This document shows, piece by piece, positions 22,903 to 34,773 of a DNA stretch of 64,000 nt (position 1 is the first letter of the stretch; the number at the start of each line of letters is the position of its first letter). Where the stretch lies: assembly GCF_949987515.2 (NCBI RefSeq), contig NC_082694.2, forward strand, positions 45,346,451 to 45,410,450. The letters run 5' to 3'. A program made the position numbers and the translations under genes. This DNA is from Delphinus delphis. Lineage: Eukaryota; Chordata; Mammalia; Artiodactyla; Delphinidae. A model generated the notes under the pieces. The model searched no databases, was not told the origin of the DNA, and was given only the letters and a program-made list of their open reading frames with translations.

Positions 22903-23079
22903 TTATATGTCAATTAAAAAAAATTTTTTGGCTGCCCTGCACAGCATGTGGGATCTTAGTTCCCTGACCAGGGATCGAATCCGCACTCCCTGCATTGGAA
23001 GCGCAGTCTTAACCACTGGACCACCAGGGAAGTCCCAGGTTATATGTCAATTATATCTCAACAAAACTAGAAGGAAAAA
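22903..23079 (+). mobile_element. Very short L1 3' end, itself split by a SINE
   Basis: The host L1 segment aagacagtgtgg is duplicated at 22,891-22,902 and 23,080-23,091. Between the copies, once the SINE is discounted, lies about 40 bp of L1 3' terminus ('atgtcaattatatctcaac' plus A-rich end). Confidence 0.8.
22917..23037 (-). mobile_element. Short CHR-type SINE
   Basis: Antisense; ends 'ccaccagggaagtccca'. The 16-bp duplication ggttatatgtcaatta lies at 22,901-22,916 and 23,038-23,053. Confidence 0.9.
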
Positions 23080-23643
23080 AAGACAGTGTGGTAATGGCGA
23101 AAGAATTTTAAAAACAGATCAATGAAACAGAATAGAGAAAACAGAAATAGACCACATAAATAAAGTCAATTGATCTTTGACAAAAGGGCAAAGACAACAC
23201 AATAGAGAAAAGATAGCCTTTTCAACAAATGGTGCTGGAACAACTTAATAGCCACATCTAAAACAGTGAATCTAGACACAGATTTTACACCTCTCACAAA
23301 AATTAACTCAAAATGGATTATAAACTTAAATGTAAAATATAAAATTATAAAACTCCTAGAAGATAACCTAGGGGAAAACCTAGGTGACCTTGGATATGGT
23401 GATGACGTCTTAGATACAGTATCAAAGGCATGATCCATGAAAGAAATAATTGATAAGCTGTACCTCATTAAAATTAAAAACTTCTACTCTATGAAAGACA
23501 TTGTAAGAGAATGAGAAGGCAAGCCCCAGACCGGGAGAAAATACTTGCAAAAGACACCTCTGATAAAAGATCAGTATCCAAAATATACAAAGAACTCTAA
23601 AAACTCAAAAATAAGAAAGTAAACAACCTGATTAAAAATGGGT

Positions 23644-23850
23644 GGGCTTCCCTGGTGGCGCAGTGGTTGAGGGTCCGCCTGTCGATGCAGGGGACACGGG
23701 TTCGTGCCCCAGTCCAGGAAGATCCCACATGCCACAGAGCGGCTGGGCCCGTGAGCCATGGCCACTGAGCCTGCGCGTCCGGAGCCTGTGCTCCGCAACG
23801 GGAGAGGCCACAGCAGTGAGAGGCCCGCGTATCGCAAAAAAAAAAAAAAG
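23644..23850 (+). mobile_element. CHR-2-like SINE
   Basis: Begins ggcttccctggtggcgcagt, with B-box-like 'gggttcgtgccc', the cetacean SINE body 'gcgcgtccggagcctgtgct' and a poly-A end. Very close to the copies at 4.3 and 41.4 kb. Confidence 0.95.
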
Positions 23851-23866
23851 GGTAAAAGAGTGAATT

Positions 23867-23986
23867 CCCTGGCGTCCAGTGGTTAGGACTCTGCACTTTC
23901 ACTGCTGAGGGCGCGGATTCAATCCCTGGTTGGGGAAATAAGATCCCACAAGACGCACTATGCAGCCAGAAAAAAAAAAAAAAAAA
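23867..23986 (+). mobile_element. Short CHR-type SINE
   Basis: 'gaattccctggcgtccagtgg' head, 'gcggattcaatccctgg' as the B-box region, and a poly-A end. It follows the previous SINE by about 15 bp. Confidence 0.85.
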
Positions 23987-24975
23987 TAGGTAAAGGACCT
24001 GAAAGGACACCTCGCAAAGAAAATATACAGATGGCAGAAAAGCTTATGAAAAACCGTTCAACATAATACATCATTAGGGTACTATAAATTAAAACAACAA
24101 TGACATCCACTACACACCTATTAGAAAGGCCAAAATCTAGGACACTGACAACACAAAATGCTGGCAAGGATGTGGAGCAACAGAAACCTCTTTCATTGCT
24201 GTTGGGAATGCAAGATGATCTCTCCATTTTGGAAGACTATTTGGTAGTTTCTTACAAAACTAAGCATACTCTTATTATATGATCCAGCAGTCATACTTGG
24301 TATTAGTATTTACCCAAAGGAGTTGAAAGCTTTATGTTCACACAAAAACCTGTACACAGATGTTTAGAGCAACTTTATTCATAATTACCAAAACTTGAAA
24401 GCAAGCAGGATATCCTTCAGTAGGTGAATGGATAAACAAACTATGGTCCGGTCAATGGAATATTATTCAGCACTAAAACTAAATGTTATTAAGCCATGAA
24501 AAGACATATAGGTATCTTAAATGCATAAAACTAAGTGAAAGAAGCACATCTAAAAAGGGTACATATTGTATGATTCCAACTATGACATTCTGGAAGAGGC
24601 AAAACTACAGAGACAACTAAAAGATCAATGGTTGCTGGGAGTTAGGGAGAAGAAAGGAAAGAATAGGCAGAGCACGGAGGATTTTTAGAGAAGTGAAACA
24701 ATTCTGTATGATACTATAATGGTGGATAAACCTATACAATGTACAACACTCAAAAGTGAACCCTAAGGTAAACTACGGACTTTGGGTGGGAATGAAGTGT
24801 CAGCATGAGTTCATGCATTATAACGAATGTATCACTCTGGTGTAGGATGTTGACAGTGGGGCAAGCTGTGCGTGTGTGGGGTTAGGGGGTATATGGTAAC
24901 TCTCTGTACTTTCCACTCAATTTTTCTGTGAACTTAAAACTACTCCAAAAATAAAATCTATTAAAAGCACCTATG

Positions 24976-25189
24976 CTAGGAAGAAGGTTTCCTTGCCTAA
25001 CAGAGGGTATTTTTTAAAATTCTTAGGCTTCATTCCAAATCTACTGAACCATTTCTGCAGGAATAGGACATAGGAATCAGTATTTTTAATAACTATACCC
25101 AGTTATTAAATAATTATAAGCACCCAGGTGATTATTTTGGTCAGACAAGTTTGGGAAACATTGGTTTAAACTATTCTATAGTTGGAAGC
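24976..25189. other. Unassigned sequence
   Basis: Partly MER5-like ('aataattataagcacccagg', 'gggaaacattggtttaaac') but too diverged to call. Confidence 0.35.
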
Positions 25190-25640
25190 AGTCACAGCAA
25201 CTGATGGCCAAGGACTTAACTTTTCGGCTCACAAGGAGTATTAGTAAACAGAGTTCACTCTCAGTGTGGCAATGAAGGGGCAAGAACTTGGAGTTCAAAG
25301 GCAAGATTATCCTTCCATGTTCCAATATGCTTTGGCCAATGATATGTGAATGGAAGACTGAGTCAGAAAGATGTGTGCTACTTCTGGGCAGGAATTTTAA
25401 GAGCCAGGGAACAACGATTTGTCACATTTCCTTGTCCCTGTTGTGGAGATCATGGAAAAACTTGTGGCGATTGTGTCATCCTAGTCCCTTAAGTGAATAC
25501 AATGTGAACAGAACTCCCTGCCAATTCATGATGGACACATAGTATGAGTGAAAAATAAACTGTTGTCTCAAGCCACTAAAATTTTGAGCTTCTTTGTCAT
25601 TGCAGCATAATCCAGCCTATCATGACTAATACAGTCTTCA
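25190..25640. repeat. Old LTR-like repeat with AATAAA
   Basis: Contains 'aatatgctttggccaatgat', 'cttctgggcaggaattttaag', 'gtgaaaaataaactgttg' and the end 'cctatcatgactaatacag', the signature of a common mammalian repeat. Family not named. Confidence 0.5.
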
Positions 25641-27119
25641 AGCTATACAAATTCCTAAGCTTCACAAGAAGACAACAATATCAATCTCAAATATTACTCT
25701 CTGAAAGAAGAGTTAATATGGATAGCAAATTATCCCCCTAGAAATGGAAAATTCCAAGTGCCAAATTTAACATCTCCAAACTCAGTTTATGTTCACAGGA
25801 CATGGATTCCAGAAACTTATATCAGATCAACCATCTTGGTAAAGCTAAAAGTCAGAATTTCTCTTCCTCTCATCCTTGACCCCTCTGACCTGGTATTTGA
25901 CAACACTGAGGCTTTGGGAATACAAATTTGCCTGGAATAACTACACCAGAGACTGAGGAATAGCTCTTTTTAAATTTGATGGGTGTTGGGCCTGTGCTGT
26001 AATAATTTTGTGTCTCACTGACTTTTTTGACTCTCTGGAAACTCAGTGTAAGACAATGTTAAACTAATACAATTTCTGTACAAGCTACAACTGCTTACAA
26101 AAAATTCCAAACCTGTTTAAGCCTTAAGTACTCTTCTAATTAAGACTGAGTAAAATATGAAGTGAAAAGAATGAATTCTGGACATTAATTTCTTTGAAGT
26201 TTAAATCTCAAAGGCAAGAGAATTTGACTTCCGGCATTAATTTCTTCGGGCTTTAATGTGTAAGGAATTTTCATCTTCAGACTTTAATTTTTCCTGCACA
26301 TTTGATAATGGGAGAGAATTTATGATCAAATTTGGAGGGTCGCTGTGATGACTGCATTTTATTATTGAAGTATCTTAATGGTACCATGTATCTCATTGCA
26401 AGCCCTCTTATATGTAAGACTGGATAATATTACTGAATATAATTGGTATGGAAATAGATGAAGGGATGAATTTTCAGATTTGGAGTTTCTATAATTAATA
26501 CTATTTGTGGTAGTTATAAAATGTGGCCTGTTTTAAGTCCTGTCCTAGCAGCTTCTCTCTCATGCAGGTCTTGGTCCTGGAAGGAAGCTCAGTTTGGTTT
26601 TGAGTGTGTATAGCCTAGACCATTCTCGTACCATCCCATAGGGCCTAGACCATTCTAGCACCATCTGATCTTCTCATGGTTCCCTTTGTCACCTGAGAAA
26701 TGGAGTCCACAAAGCTTCTCATCAATTTTGACTTCTACCCTCAAATGAACTCTCTAAGCTTTATACACCAAGTGGGACTCCTTCTTTCAGGGCATCTTTT
26801 GGTAATTTGATGTTTTGTTTCGTTTTGGCTCCTTCTGCTTCCTCCCTCATGTGAATCTTGTTGCTATCATGACGTGTATATGCGGGAGCTTATAGCTTTT
26901 TGCTACATAAACTTGTTATCGATGTTTGTGGGGTTTAAGTTTTGCTACCCAACTTGGCCTGCTTTTGTAGGAAGATATGGGGATATTAAAAAGCTATGCC
27001 ATTTCCAACTTCCCAGAATTCCATTTGCTTTTTTCTTGATCCCTTCATGTAGCAAAGATAATTATATGCCCACCAAATCTCTTTTCATATTTCTTCTACA
27101 TTCCCGCCCGCCCCCCCGC
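25641..27119. other. Long stretch without recognised repeats or genes
   Basis: About 1.5 kb with no repeat I recognise. A quasi-repeated block at 26,165-26,310 and a 30-bp near-duplication at 26,611-26,668 ('gcctagaccattct') are the only internal structures seen. A GC/C-rich run lies at 27,105-27,130. Small frames (60-90 codons) show no domain. Confidence 0.5.
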
Positions 27120-27129
27120 CCCGCCGGCC

Positions 27130-27418
27130 CCCAGCATTACGTGTGACCATGCGACTAGTTCCGGCTAGTGAAACATGAGTAGAAGTAACAGGTGTCACTC
27201 GCAGTAGTGGTAGCGAGATCCCTCTGTATCACTCTCTTGCCTTTCTCTTCTCCTCTGGTCATGGGCATGCAGCCCAAAGATTGAAGCAACCTGGATCAGT
27301 GGGTCTCGGCATAGAGGACAGCAACCTACAGTAGAGTTTGCATTAGCAAGAAATAAACTTTTATGTTTTGAGTAACTATTCTTTTGGGACTACTGCCACA
27401 GCATAAACCCAGACTACC
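27130..27418. repeat. Old LTR-like repeat with AATAAA
   Basis: 'gtgaaacatgagtagaagtaa', 'gcagcccaaagattgaagcaa' and 'caagaaataaacttttatg' follow the same plan as the repeat at 25.2-25.6 kb. Confidence 0.45.
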
Positions 27419-27424
27419 AAGACA

Positions 27425-28165
27425 CTTCCCCACCTACTTGCTCTAATATTTATTCCCTTTTCACCTCTTCCTCTGTAGATATGCTCAAGTATCTCCTATC
27501 CCTTTCAAAAACACCTTCCCCTGATCCTCCTGTCCCTCAGATTATCATAGATCTCCCTTCTCATTCGCTGATATATTTCTGTAAGGAAAAGCTATGTATG
27601 CTACCTCCACTTGCTCACCACTCACTCACTCCTTAATTCCAGGGAATCTGGCTTTTGCCTTCTTCACTCTTTAGAAACTTTTTTTTAAGATTACCAATGA
27701 TCTACTTGCCAAATCACACTCAATCCTGTTTGACCTCTCTCCTACCATGGCCCCAAACCCTAGTCAAGTGGTTTTAAATCTTTTCATGACCCCTTTGAAA
27801 ATCAAATCAGATAAAAGCTGTGGATCCTACTCCCAGAAAAGTTACATACACATGTATACAAATTTTTATAAATTTCAGAGTTTTTGATCAGCAAGCTCCC
27901 CCAAAGCCCTTCCACAATAGCCTAAAGATCTCTGTATCTTGGGTAAAGAATTCTGCCCCGGTTTATACCTAAGAAAGAGGGTCCTCCATTCCCACAAAAC
28001 AGTCACACAGAGTATTCTTTCACTTGCCAGTGTATTTTTCTATATCACTCTAAAGTTCTGTCTCACCTCTATTGTTCGCATTTCTGTAGTGGCTTCTTAC
28101 CATTTATCTATATTCCCTCATTCGTCTCTCTCTTCATTCAATCACGAACTACTTGCAGAGTAAAA
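27425..28165 (+). repeat. L2 ORF2/3' fragment interrupted by a DNA-transposon-like piece
   Basis: 27,425-27,775 resembles the L2 coding region just upstream of its RT-associated 'ggtcaccaatgacct' segment (here 'agattaccaatgatctacttgcc'). 27,780-27,945 ('tttcatgacccctttgaaaat') matches a medium-reiterated DNA-transposon-like repeat. 27,950-28,165 is again L2-like. Confidence 0.5.
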
Positions 28166-28194
28166 AACAACATTATGCTCCTCTTATCCCAAAG

Positions 28195-28700
28195 GAAATG
28201 ACAATATAGGTGGAAAGAGACATACTAACATTAAAACATAAGTAATAAAATAAGGAAGAATATGAATAAGTGGGAGACATATTGAACTGTTTCCAAGGAA
28301 GGGTCAGACACTGCTTTCTGTTGGACAGGAGGTGTAAACTGGGCCTTGAAAGATGAGCTGGGTTTTGATAGGCAGATAGAAGGGAGAATGGTGTGTCAAA
28401 TGTAATAAAAAGTATTATGTGAGCAACAAGAAATATGTAAATATAAGTGAAATTCTGGGGAGATCACAAGTAGGCTCCACATGGAATGACTAGAGAGGAC
28501 ACAAAGTTAGATAAAAACAGAATGGTAGGTTGGGGCCAATCCTGTGTTAGCCTTGAGTACCAGGCTAAAGAGTCTGGGCTTAGTTTTGTTAAAAATAGAG
28601 AGACACTGAATATTTTTGAGCAAAAGACTGATAGGATAAAAATGGTCTCTTAGGAAGATTAATCTGCTAAGAGTGCTTAATTGAGAGATGAGGGACTGGC
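28195..28700 (-). repeat. L2-like repeat, antisense
   Basis: Shares wording with the antisense L2 copies: 'tgggccttgaaagatgagctg', 'gtgtgtcaaatgtaataaaa', 'gactgataggataaaaatgg'. More diverged than the copy at 15.9 kb. Confidence 0.45.
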
Positions 28701-28739
28701 CAAAAGGAGGAGAGTTGGAGACTGTGCAACAACCCATGA

Positions 28740-29220
28740 TCTGAGCTTTTGAACTACAGAACTGAACTGTCTGAGGAGAGCAACATTAGCAAAAGGGGTG
28801 CAGCTGGTGTAGCAGGCATGAAGATGCATTGCTTGGATCTCTCTTCAGCTGGAAGAAAGCAGTTAGCTAATAGCTTTCAGCTGCAGCACCTTTGGGACCT
28901 ACCACAGCAACATTCAAGCTGAGGTCATCATCTTCTCAGTGCAGCAACCCACCAATGACTGAGCATAGCAGTGTTACTAGACCTCGCCATTTCTACCAAG
29001 TGCAGAACTTCTCTATCAGGCGATCTTTGCTCTGGAGCTCCCCATTGGGTTGACTGAGACTTTGCTAGATCTGCATCAAAGTCTGTTGCTCTCCCTGTCC
29101 AACGCTGTTTCCTCCCCACTTTTCTTTCAAAAGTGTCAGATCAGCATCCAGCTCTGATGGCTTTCCCTACTCAATTCTCCTTCCCCCTTTATCTCTCAAA
29201 GTGTTACACCCCACTCCCCA
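28740..29220. repeat. Unclassified old repeat (probable)
   Basis: Text such as 'ctccccattgggttgactgag' and 'ctgcatcaaagtctgttgctc' looks like a dispersed mammalian repeat, but I cannot name it. No gene is seen. Confidence 0.35.
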
Positions 29221-29686
29221 ATTAATATAAAAATACTTTGGAAATAAATGCAGAGTTACACATTATAAAATTCATACAAGTAAAAATTATAGCCCTGAAT
29301 TAATTGTGTCTAGGAAAGGCAGATTCTGAGTTTAATTATTTTATGAGCTATAAAAATGAGAAACGTGATAATAATGATTTATGTATTGAGAAAAATACCA
29401 AGGTCACTGCAGGCTTAAATGAGTTTTTTACATACTGAAATCTTTTTTCTGATTTAACCTGAGATTAAATGAGTGACTAAAGTAGCTATTTGGACATTTC
29501 TTTATTTAGAGAAGCCAATTTATTTTAAAGAGAAAATTTTCATCTCACAGCTGTAAGTAACAATAGGATAAATGGGAGGAGCAGAGTAGTTCTCTGAGAC
29601 AAGTGCAGCAGCTGGGGTTCAGCAAATATGAGAGTCAGTATATGCACTATAACATGTCCTTAAAAGGACATATTATAGCAAAGATT
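29221..29686. other. Unassigned AT-rich sequence
   Basis: Nothing recognised. Confidence 0.45.
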
Positions 29687-29699
29687 CTTGAAACTTCTT

Positions 29700-29917
29700 T
29701 TTTTTAATTTTTATCGGAGTATAGTTGATTTACAACGTTGTGTTAGTTTCTGCTCTACAGCAAAGTAAATCAGTTATACATATACATATATCCACTCTCT
29801 TTTAGATTCTATTCCCATATAGGTCATTACAGAGTACAGAGTAGAGTTCCCTGTGCTATGCAGTAGATTCTTATTAGTTATCTATTTTATATATAGTAGT
29901 GTGTATATGTCAATCCT
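29700..29917 (-). mobile_element. Short L1 3' end with target duplication
   Basis: Antisense L1 3' terminus ('tatagttgatttacaacgttg', 'gagttccctgtgctatgcag'). The 13-bp duplication cttgaaacttctt / cttgaagcttctt flanks it at 29,687-29,699 and 29,918-29,930. Confidence 0.9.
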
Positions 29918-29930
29918 CTTGAAGCTTCTT

Positions 29931-30440
29931 ATGAATATACTTTATGTCTTGTGTTCATGACACACTTCTGTGAAAGTGAAAAGACACTCCTGTAATGGCA
30001 GTGTTGAAAAATACATATATATATATATATATATAAATAACTTCCACATAATTCACCAACTTGATATTCAGAATGTAATGGAAACTCTACATGACAGACC
30101 ATCTAACACTATCAGCTAAACATAACCATTCTTCCTGTTTTGTTTGATAGGGGAAGTCATAGAGCATTATGTTAGAGGTATACTTTGTGTGAGCCTGGGG
30201 GAGATTAGTTAGTTATTGAGTTTTAGTTGTTCACTGGTAATTTAGGAATGAAACTTACACTAAAGTAGTTTTAGCCTAATAAATAAGAACTATTTGGTTG
30301 AAGGCCTGATCATTTCATTCTTATTTTTAACTGCCACCTAATACAATAGTTTCCTTTTGAAGTAGATCTTGGTAGAGATTGAAACATTTCAGTGATATAA
30401 ATTCAATTTATTGCTTTTCATTAATAAAACATTTAAAATA
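29931..30440. other. Unassigned AT-rich sequence with a (TA)n tract
   Basis: A (TA)n tract of about 12 units lies at 30,013-30,036. Nothing else recognised. Confidence 0.5.
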
Positions 30441-30841
30441 TAATTCTAGAGTCCTCCTTAACCCCTAGCATGACCTCTCTCCTGCCAGATTTCCAACTTC
30501 TACATTCTTTCCCAAATTGTTTCCTCCTTCCTCTACAAATCCCCAACTTTCTACTTTAACCTCACACCTTTCATATCTTTTCCACAAGCCTGTACTTTCA
30601 AATGAGGACATTGCCTCATACTTCTCTGAGAAAATAGAAGCCATCAGAAGCTGCTCATCTTCTGATTCTCAATCTATTATTCTACCTGCACCTGTATAAA
30701 ATTTTCTCCTGCTTCCCTCCCGTTTCACTGAAGGATCTCCTCCCATCATTTCACTCCTGCTCTGGACCTAATCTCTCTCCATATCATCATCTCTCCCTTT
30801 CTAATGAATTATTTTGATCCCAAACAAACATGTACGAGTAC

Positions 30842-31042
30842 CTTTTTTTTTGCGGACTTGGTCCTCTCATTGTTGTGGCCTCTCCCGTTGCTGAGCACAG
30901 GCTCCAGACGCGCAGGCTCAGCGGCCATGGCTCATGGGCCTAACAGCTCCGTGGCATGTGGGATTTTCACGGATCGGGGCACGAACACGCATTCCCTGCA
31001 TCGGCAGGCGGACTCTCAACCACTGCGCCACCAGGGAAGCCC
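30842..31042 (-). mobile_element. CHR-2-like SINE
   Basis: Short T-run, 'gcggacttggtcctctcattg', the body 'ggctccagacgcgcaggctc' and the end 'ccaccagggaagccca'. A few more differences than the 4.3-kb copy. Confidence 0.9.
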
Positions 31043-31321
31043 AACTTGTGTCTTCTTTAAGCTAGCTTTCTTTCTTTTGCTTCCCCTCACGGAAAACTTT
31101 TTGAAATATCTCGTCTCTACATGCTGTTTCCGCTCCTTCACCAAAGTCACTCTTGAATCCTCCCCCCTCCAGCTTCCCTGTCCTAGCATGCCTCCGAAAT
31201 TGTGTGTGTCAAGGTCAAAAATGACCTCTATATTGCCAGCGCCACTGGCCACTTTGGTCCTTATCTTACTGGAGTCTTTAGCAGCATCTCTCCCTAGAAA
31301 CATTCTCCTCTCTTAGCTTCT

Positions 31322-31745
31322 GTGATGCCGTTCTGTACAGAAAAAAGTTAACATAGCAGCTCTGAGACTGCTAGCTTTTGAACAGGCTTGCAAGGTTGGC
31401 CCTTTGCTAGCAATTGGGAGCTTCATTTTGAGGAGTGTTCCCATTGTTCTCTAAGTGAAAAATGATGGCTCACTGTGCCTACACTGTATAAACAACGTGG
31501 TTTATGCTGAACACCTGCTTTCTTTCTGGGAATCTGGAGTAGAGGGTGCCTATATGACCAGACCCCAATAAAAATCTTGGATACTGACTCTCTAATGGGC
31601 TTTCCTGGGCAGAAATATCACACATGGGTTTTTCCTTTTCTCAGGCTCAACTGGTTTCTCTTGCTTTTTCCCACTTGGAGTCACAAGGTTTTACTCTCTT
31701 TTCTATCTATACTATTTTCTAGGTGATCTTATTTGGTCTCTTAAC
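31322..31745 (+). mobile_element. ERV-type LTR in L2
   Basis: 'ccgttctgtacagaaaaaag' near the left, 'gaccccaataaaaatcttgg' as poly-A signal, and a U5-like end rich in T. No retroviral genes attached. Edges approximate. Confidence 0.5.
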
Positions 31746-32360
31746 ATTAAATATAATATCATGTATATGCTAACTACTTCCAAATTTATATCTCCAGCCT
31801 AGTTCCTGCCACTAACTCTAGAAACTGATATCCAAAAGCCTGCTTGAATCTTCATATAGGATCTTGGAGGCAAACTTAAATGGCCAGCATGGAACTCATG
31901 ATTGATTTTTCTCAAACCTGGTCCTATCCTCTGTTTTTCCCATCTTAATGAATGACCCTACCACACATGCTATTACCAAAGGCAGAAATTTTGGAGTCAT
32001 CTGTGACTCTTTCCTTTCTCTCACACCACATTCTATCACCAAATCTCATTAGTTCTACCTCCAAAATATTGGTATTTCTCAAATCTGACCATTTCTCATT
32101 TTCTCTCCCTGATACAAGCCATCATCATCTCTCACTGGACTGCTGAAATAGGCTCCTAATTCATCTCTTCATTCCCATTCTTATCTGTGAATAATCTGAC
32201 TCTATTCAGAGTCAGAGACATCCTTGGAAAGTTTAAATCAAATGATGTTATTTTCCTGATTAAAAACTTGTCTATTGATTTCTACTGCACTTAGAGTAAA
32301 TCTAAATTCTTGGCCCACTTATTAGATTAGAAGAAAGAGTAGGTGCTCTTGCATTGTGAA

Positions 32361-33010
32361 AAAGCTTGGCTTGATCAAGGAACTGAGAGAAGGACAGAGA
32401 ACCTGGAGCAGAATGAGGGGGGAAGAGGGGATCAAGATATGAGATAAAATATTAAGAGAGGAAGGGGTCTTTTCTTTCAGGGCCTTGTTTTTGAGTATTT
32501 GTTACACAAATCTGTGCTGGTATATGGAAGCAAAAGTCATATAACACTAAAATGTTCTCTAATGAACTTGATCATTTATAAAATGAGCCCCTACTTAAAT
32601 ATTTTCCCATACAAAACACTAGTGCTTATTTTCCCCACTCTGTCTCATTCAGTGGCCCTTCAGTTGACATCCTCATTGGTTTGAACTTTGAGATTATGGT
32701 AAACATCCAAAAATATCTACCAAACAAATCCAAATAATATGAATCAAAAAGAATTTAACCACAGATTTTGCAACAGGTACAAGATTTCATGAAGTTTATG
32801 AAAGTGATATTAGAGAATTCTTCAAACCACATACAATGCTGTTGGCAACTGAGGCTCTGTAATCATACCAGTTAACAGTAGAAGCAGAGAAAATAGAAAA
32901 GGAATGTGTTTCCAGAAGGAATCATTTGAATATCAAACAGTTAAGGGAGGTCATTAGGAAAATTGATGAAGTTGTTGATAATTTTTGCAAAAATGACTCT
33001 CTGCCTATGA
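32361..33010. other. Unassigned sequence
   Basis: No repeat or gene recognised, apart from a purine-rich stretch at 32,385-32,465. Confidence 0.45.
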
Positions 33011-33014
33011 AGAG

Positions 33015-33600
33015 AATGAAGGATAAAAAGGGCCACAGACTGGAAGAAAAGATTTGCAAATCACATATATGGTACAGGATTTATCCGCAGAATATATAGA
33101 GAACTCTCAAAACTCAATAATGAGAAAACAAGGCCCCCAAAAGGGGACAAAATATTTTAATAGATGCTTCACCAAAAAAGATATATGGATGCTAAATTAG
33201 CACTCAGAAAGATGCTCATCATTATTAGTCATTAGGAAAATGCAAACTGGAAGCACAATGAGACATTATTACATACCTACTAGAAAGGCTAAAGTTAAAA
33301 AGACTGATCATACACTGTTGGCAAAAATGTAAAATGGCATAACTACATTGGAAAAAAGCTTGCAGTTTCTTAAAAAGTTATACATATACCTTCCATATGA
33401 TCTAGCCATTCAACTCCCAGGTATTTACCCCAAAGGAAAGGAAATATATGTCCATACAAAGACTTGTATATTAACATTCACAGCAGCTTTATTTGTAATA
33501 GCCAGAAACTGGAAATAACTTAAATGTCCATCATCAGATGAATGGATAAGAACATTGCAGTATATTCAAACAATGAAACACTAATCAGCAGGTGTTTGAG
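33015..33600 (+). repeat. Old L1 fragment
   Basis: Diverged ORF2 end and 3' region: 'gaaaagatttgcaaatcac', 'cattcaactcccaggtattt', 'aatgtccatcatcagatgaat'. Confidence 0.7.
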
Positions 33601-33639
33601 AGAAAAATAAAATCACACCAAACTTGATGAAGATTGTGT

Positions 33640-33755
33640 GGTCATTTGACCATCAGCATCATCTGGGAATTTGTTAGAGTGCAAATTCTCAGGCCCCACT
33701 TTACACCTACTGAATCAGAAATTCTTGGGGTGGGAGACCATTGCCTTAGTCTCAT
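33640..33755. repeat. MER5A DNA transposon fragment
   Basis: 'ccatcagcatcatctgggaa', 'tgcaaattctcaggcccc' and 'actgaatcagaaattcttgg' are a clear MER5A core. Confidence 0.85.
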
Positions 33756-33759
33756 TTGC

Positions 33760-34397
33760 TAAAAGTATCAGTGAGGGTTCTTTATTGTCAGTGACCATCT
33801 CTGGCTAACTTAAATTGAAGGTAAATTTATTGGAAAGTATCAAGTAACTCACAGACTTGATGAGAAATGATAAGAAACATTATCAGACAAGAGGTTAGAA
33901 TCAAGGGAGTCAGGGTAGCGAAACAGTCTGATTAAGATGCTGCTGCCACCACCAATGTATGCCGTATCTTCTATTTGACACAGTAGTCACTGTAGGAAAC
34001 CACTGCTCCTGATAACACAGCCACGGATGCCAGACTGCCTATGCCATAGCTACCACAGATCCAATATCATCCATCATCCCCTCATCTTGGCACTACTTGC
34101 TCAAGATTCAAAGTACCTAGTGACCAAACCTGGATCACAAGATTGTCAGGGAAGTGATTAGAGGGTGACTCCTTAGGCTTCTGAAGTTAGAGGTAGGAGC
34201 TTACTTCTTACCCAGACCTACACAATGGGGGATTTCCCAAATCTAGCAACTGGGTTCAGATGCTGAGCAGTCAAAGACAATTACAAATGCCCACTACTTG
34301 AAGTGCTCTGAATAAAGTAAATTCGGTGTATTTTTAGCAGGACCATATGCTAGCAGAATTAGTCAAACGTATTCTTTGTATTACTAATTATGGACTT
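33760..34397. other. Unassigned sequence, probably an old repeat
   Basis: 'taaatttattggaaagtatc' followed by 'aactcacagacttgatg' recalls a dispersed repeat, but no name can be given. No gene seen. Confidence 0.35.
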
Positions 34398-34410
34398 AAG
34401 AACTGTCCAT

Positions 34411-34773
34411 ATTTCCCTGGTGGCACAGTGGTTAAGAATCCACCTGCCAATACAGGTGACACGGGTTCGAGCCCTGGTCTGGGAAGATCCCACGTGCTGC
34501 GGAGCAACTAAGCCCGCGAGGCACAACTACTGAGTCTGCGTGCCACAACTACTGAGCCTGTGCTCTAGAGCCCATGAGTGACAACTACTGAGCCCAAGTG
34601 CCACAACTACTGAAGCCCGCATGCTTAGAGCCCGTGCTCCACAAGAAGAGAAGCCACTGCAATAAGAAGTCTGTGCACCGCAACGAAGAGTAGCCCCTGC
34701 TCGCCGCAACTAGAGAAAGCCCGTGCGCAGCAACAAAGACCCAACGCAGACAAAAATAAATTTAAAAAAAAAA
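34411..34773 (+). mobile_element. CHR-type SINE, long form with internal repeats
   Basis: A 363-bp copy. It has the tRNA-like head ('ccctggtggcacagtggtt'), the B-box-like 'gggttcgagccc', four imperfect 'cacaactactgag' units and an A-rich end. The 13-bp duplication aagaactgtccat lies at 34,398-34,410 and 34,774-34,786. Confidence 0.95.

Larger units (their letters stand above)
21850..24975 (+). mobile_element. Old L1 ORF2 and 3' UTR, broken up by later insertions
   Basis: Starts within ORF2 ('aacttcctcaacttgataaag'), continues through diverged reverse transcriptase sequence (22,190-22,890), the C-terminal part (23,090-24,250) and the 3' UTR, and ends 'ccaaaaataaaatctatt'. Stops occur throughout. 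Four SINEs and a tiny second L1 lie inside it: 21,973-22,180, 22,903-23,079, 23,644-23,850 and 23,867-23,986. Confidence 0.85.
30445..32360 (+). repeat. L2 LINE, ORF2 RT region to 3' end, split by a SINE and an LTR
   Basis: Diverged but ordered L2 sequence: 30,445-30,835, then 31,045-31,320, which covers the RT segment ('aatgacctctatattgccag' and a decayed 'LLDLSAAFDTV'-like stretch), then 31,760-32,360 ('aatttatatctccagcctag', 'tttggagtcatctgtgactc', 'catcatctctcactggactg'). A SINE (30,842-31,042) and an LTR (31,322-31,745) are inserted. Confidence 0.65.

Noticed and set aside
30804..31316. 170-codon plus-strand open frame
   Set aside because: It is made of SINE sequence joined to decayed L2, so it is not a gene.
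34411..34500. tRNA-like sequences with A and B boxes (here and in the other SINEs)
   Set aside because: They are the heads of tRNA-derived SINEs with A-rich tails, not tRNA genes; no complete cloverleaf with anticodon arm was seen.
34411..34700. Regularly spaced 'cacaactactgag' units resembling a repeat array
   Set aside because: They are internal repeats of the long CHR-type SINE and recur in each long copy; there are no unique spacers, so it is not a CRISPR-like array.
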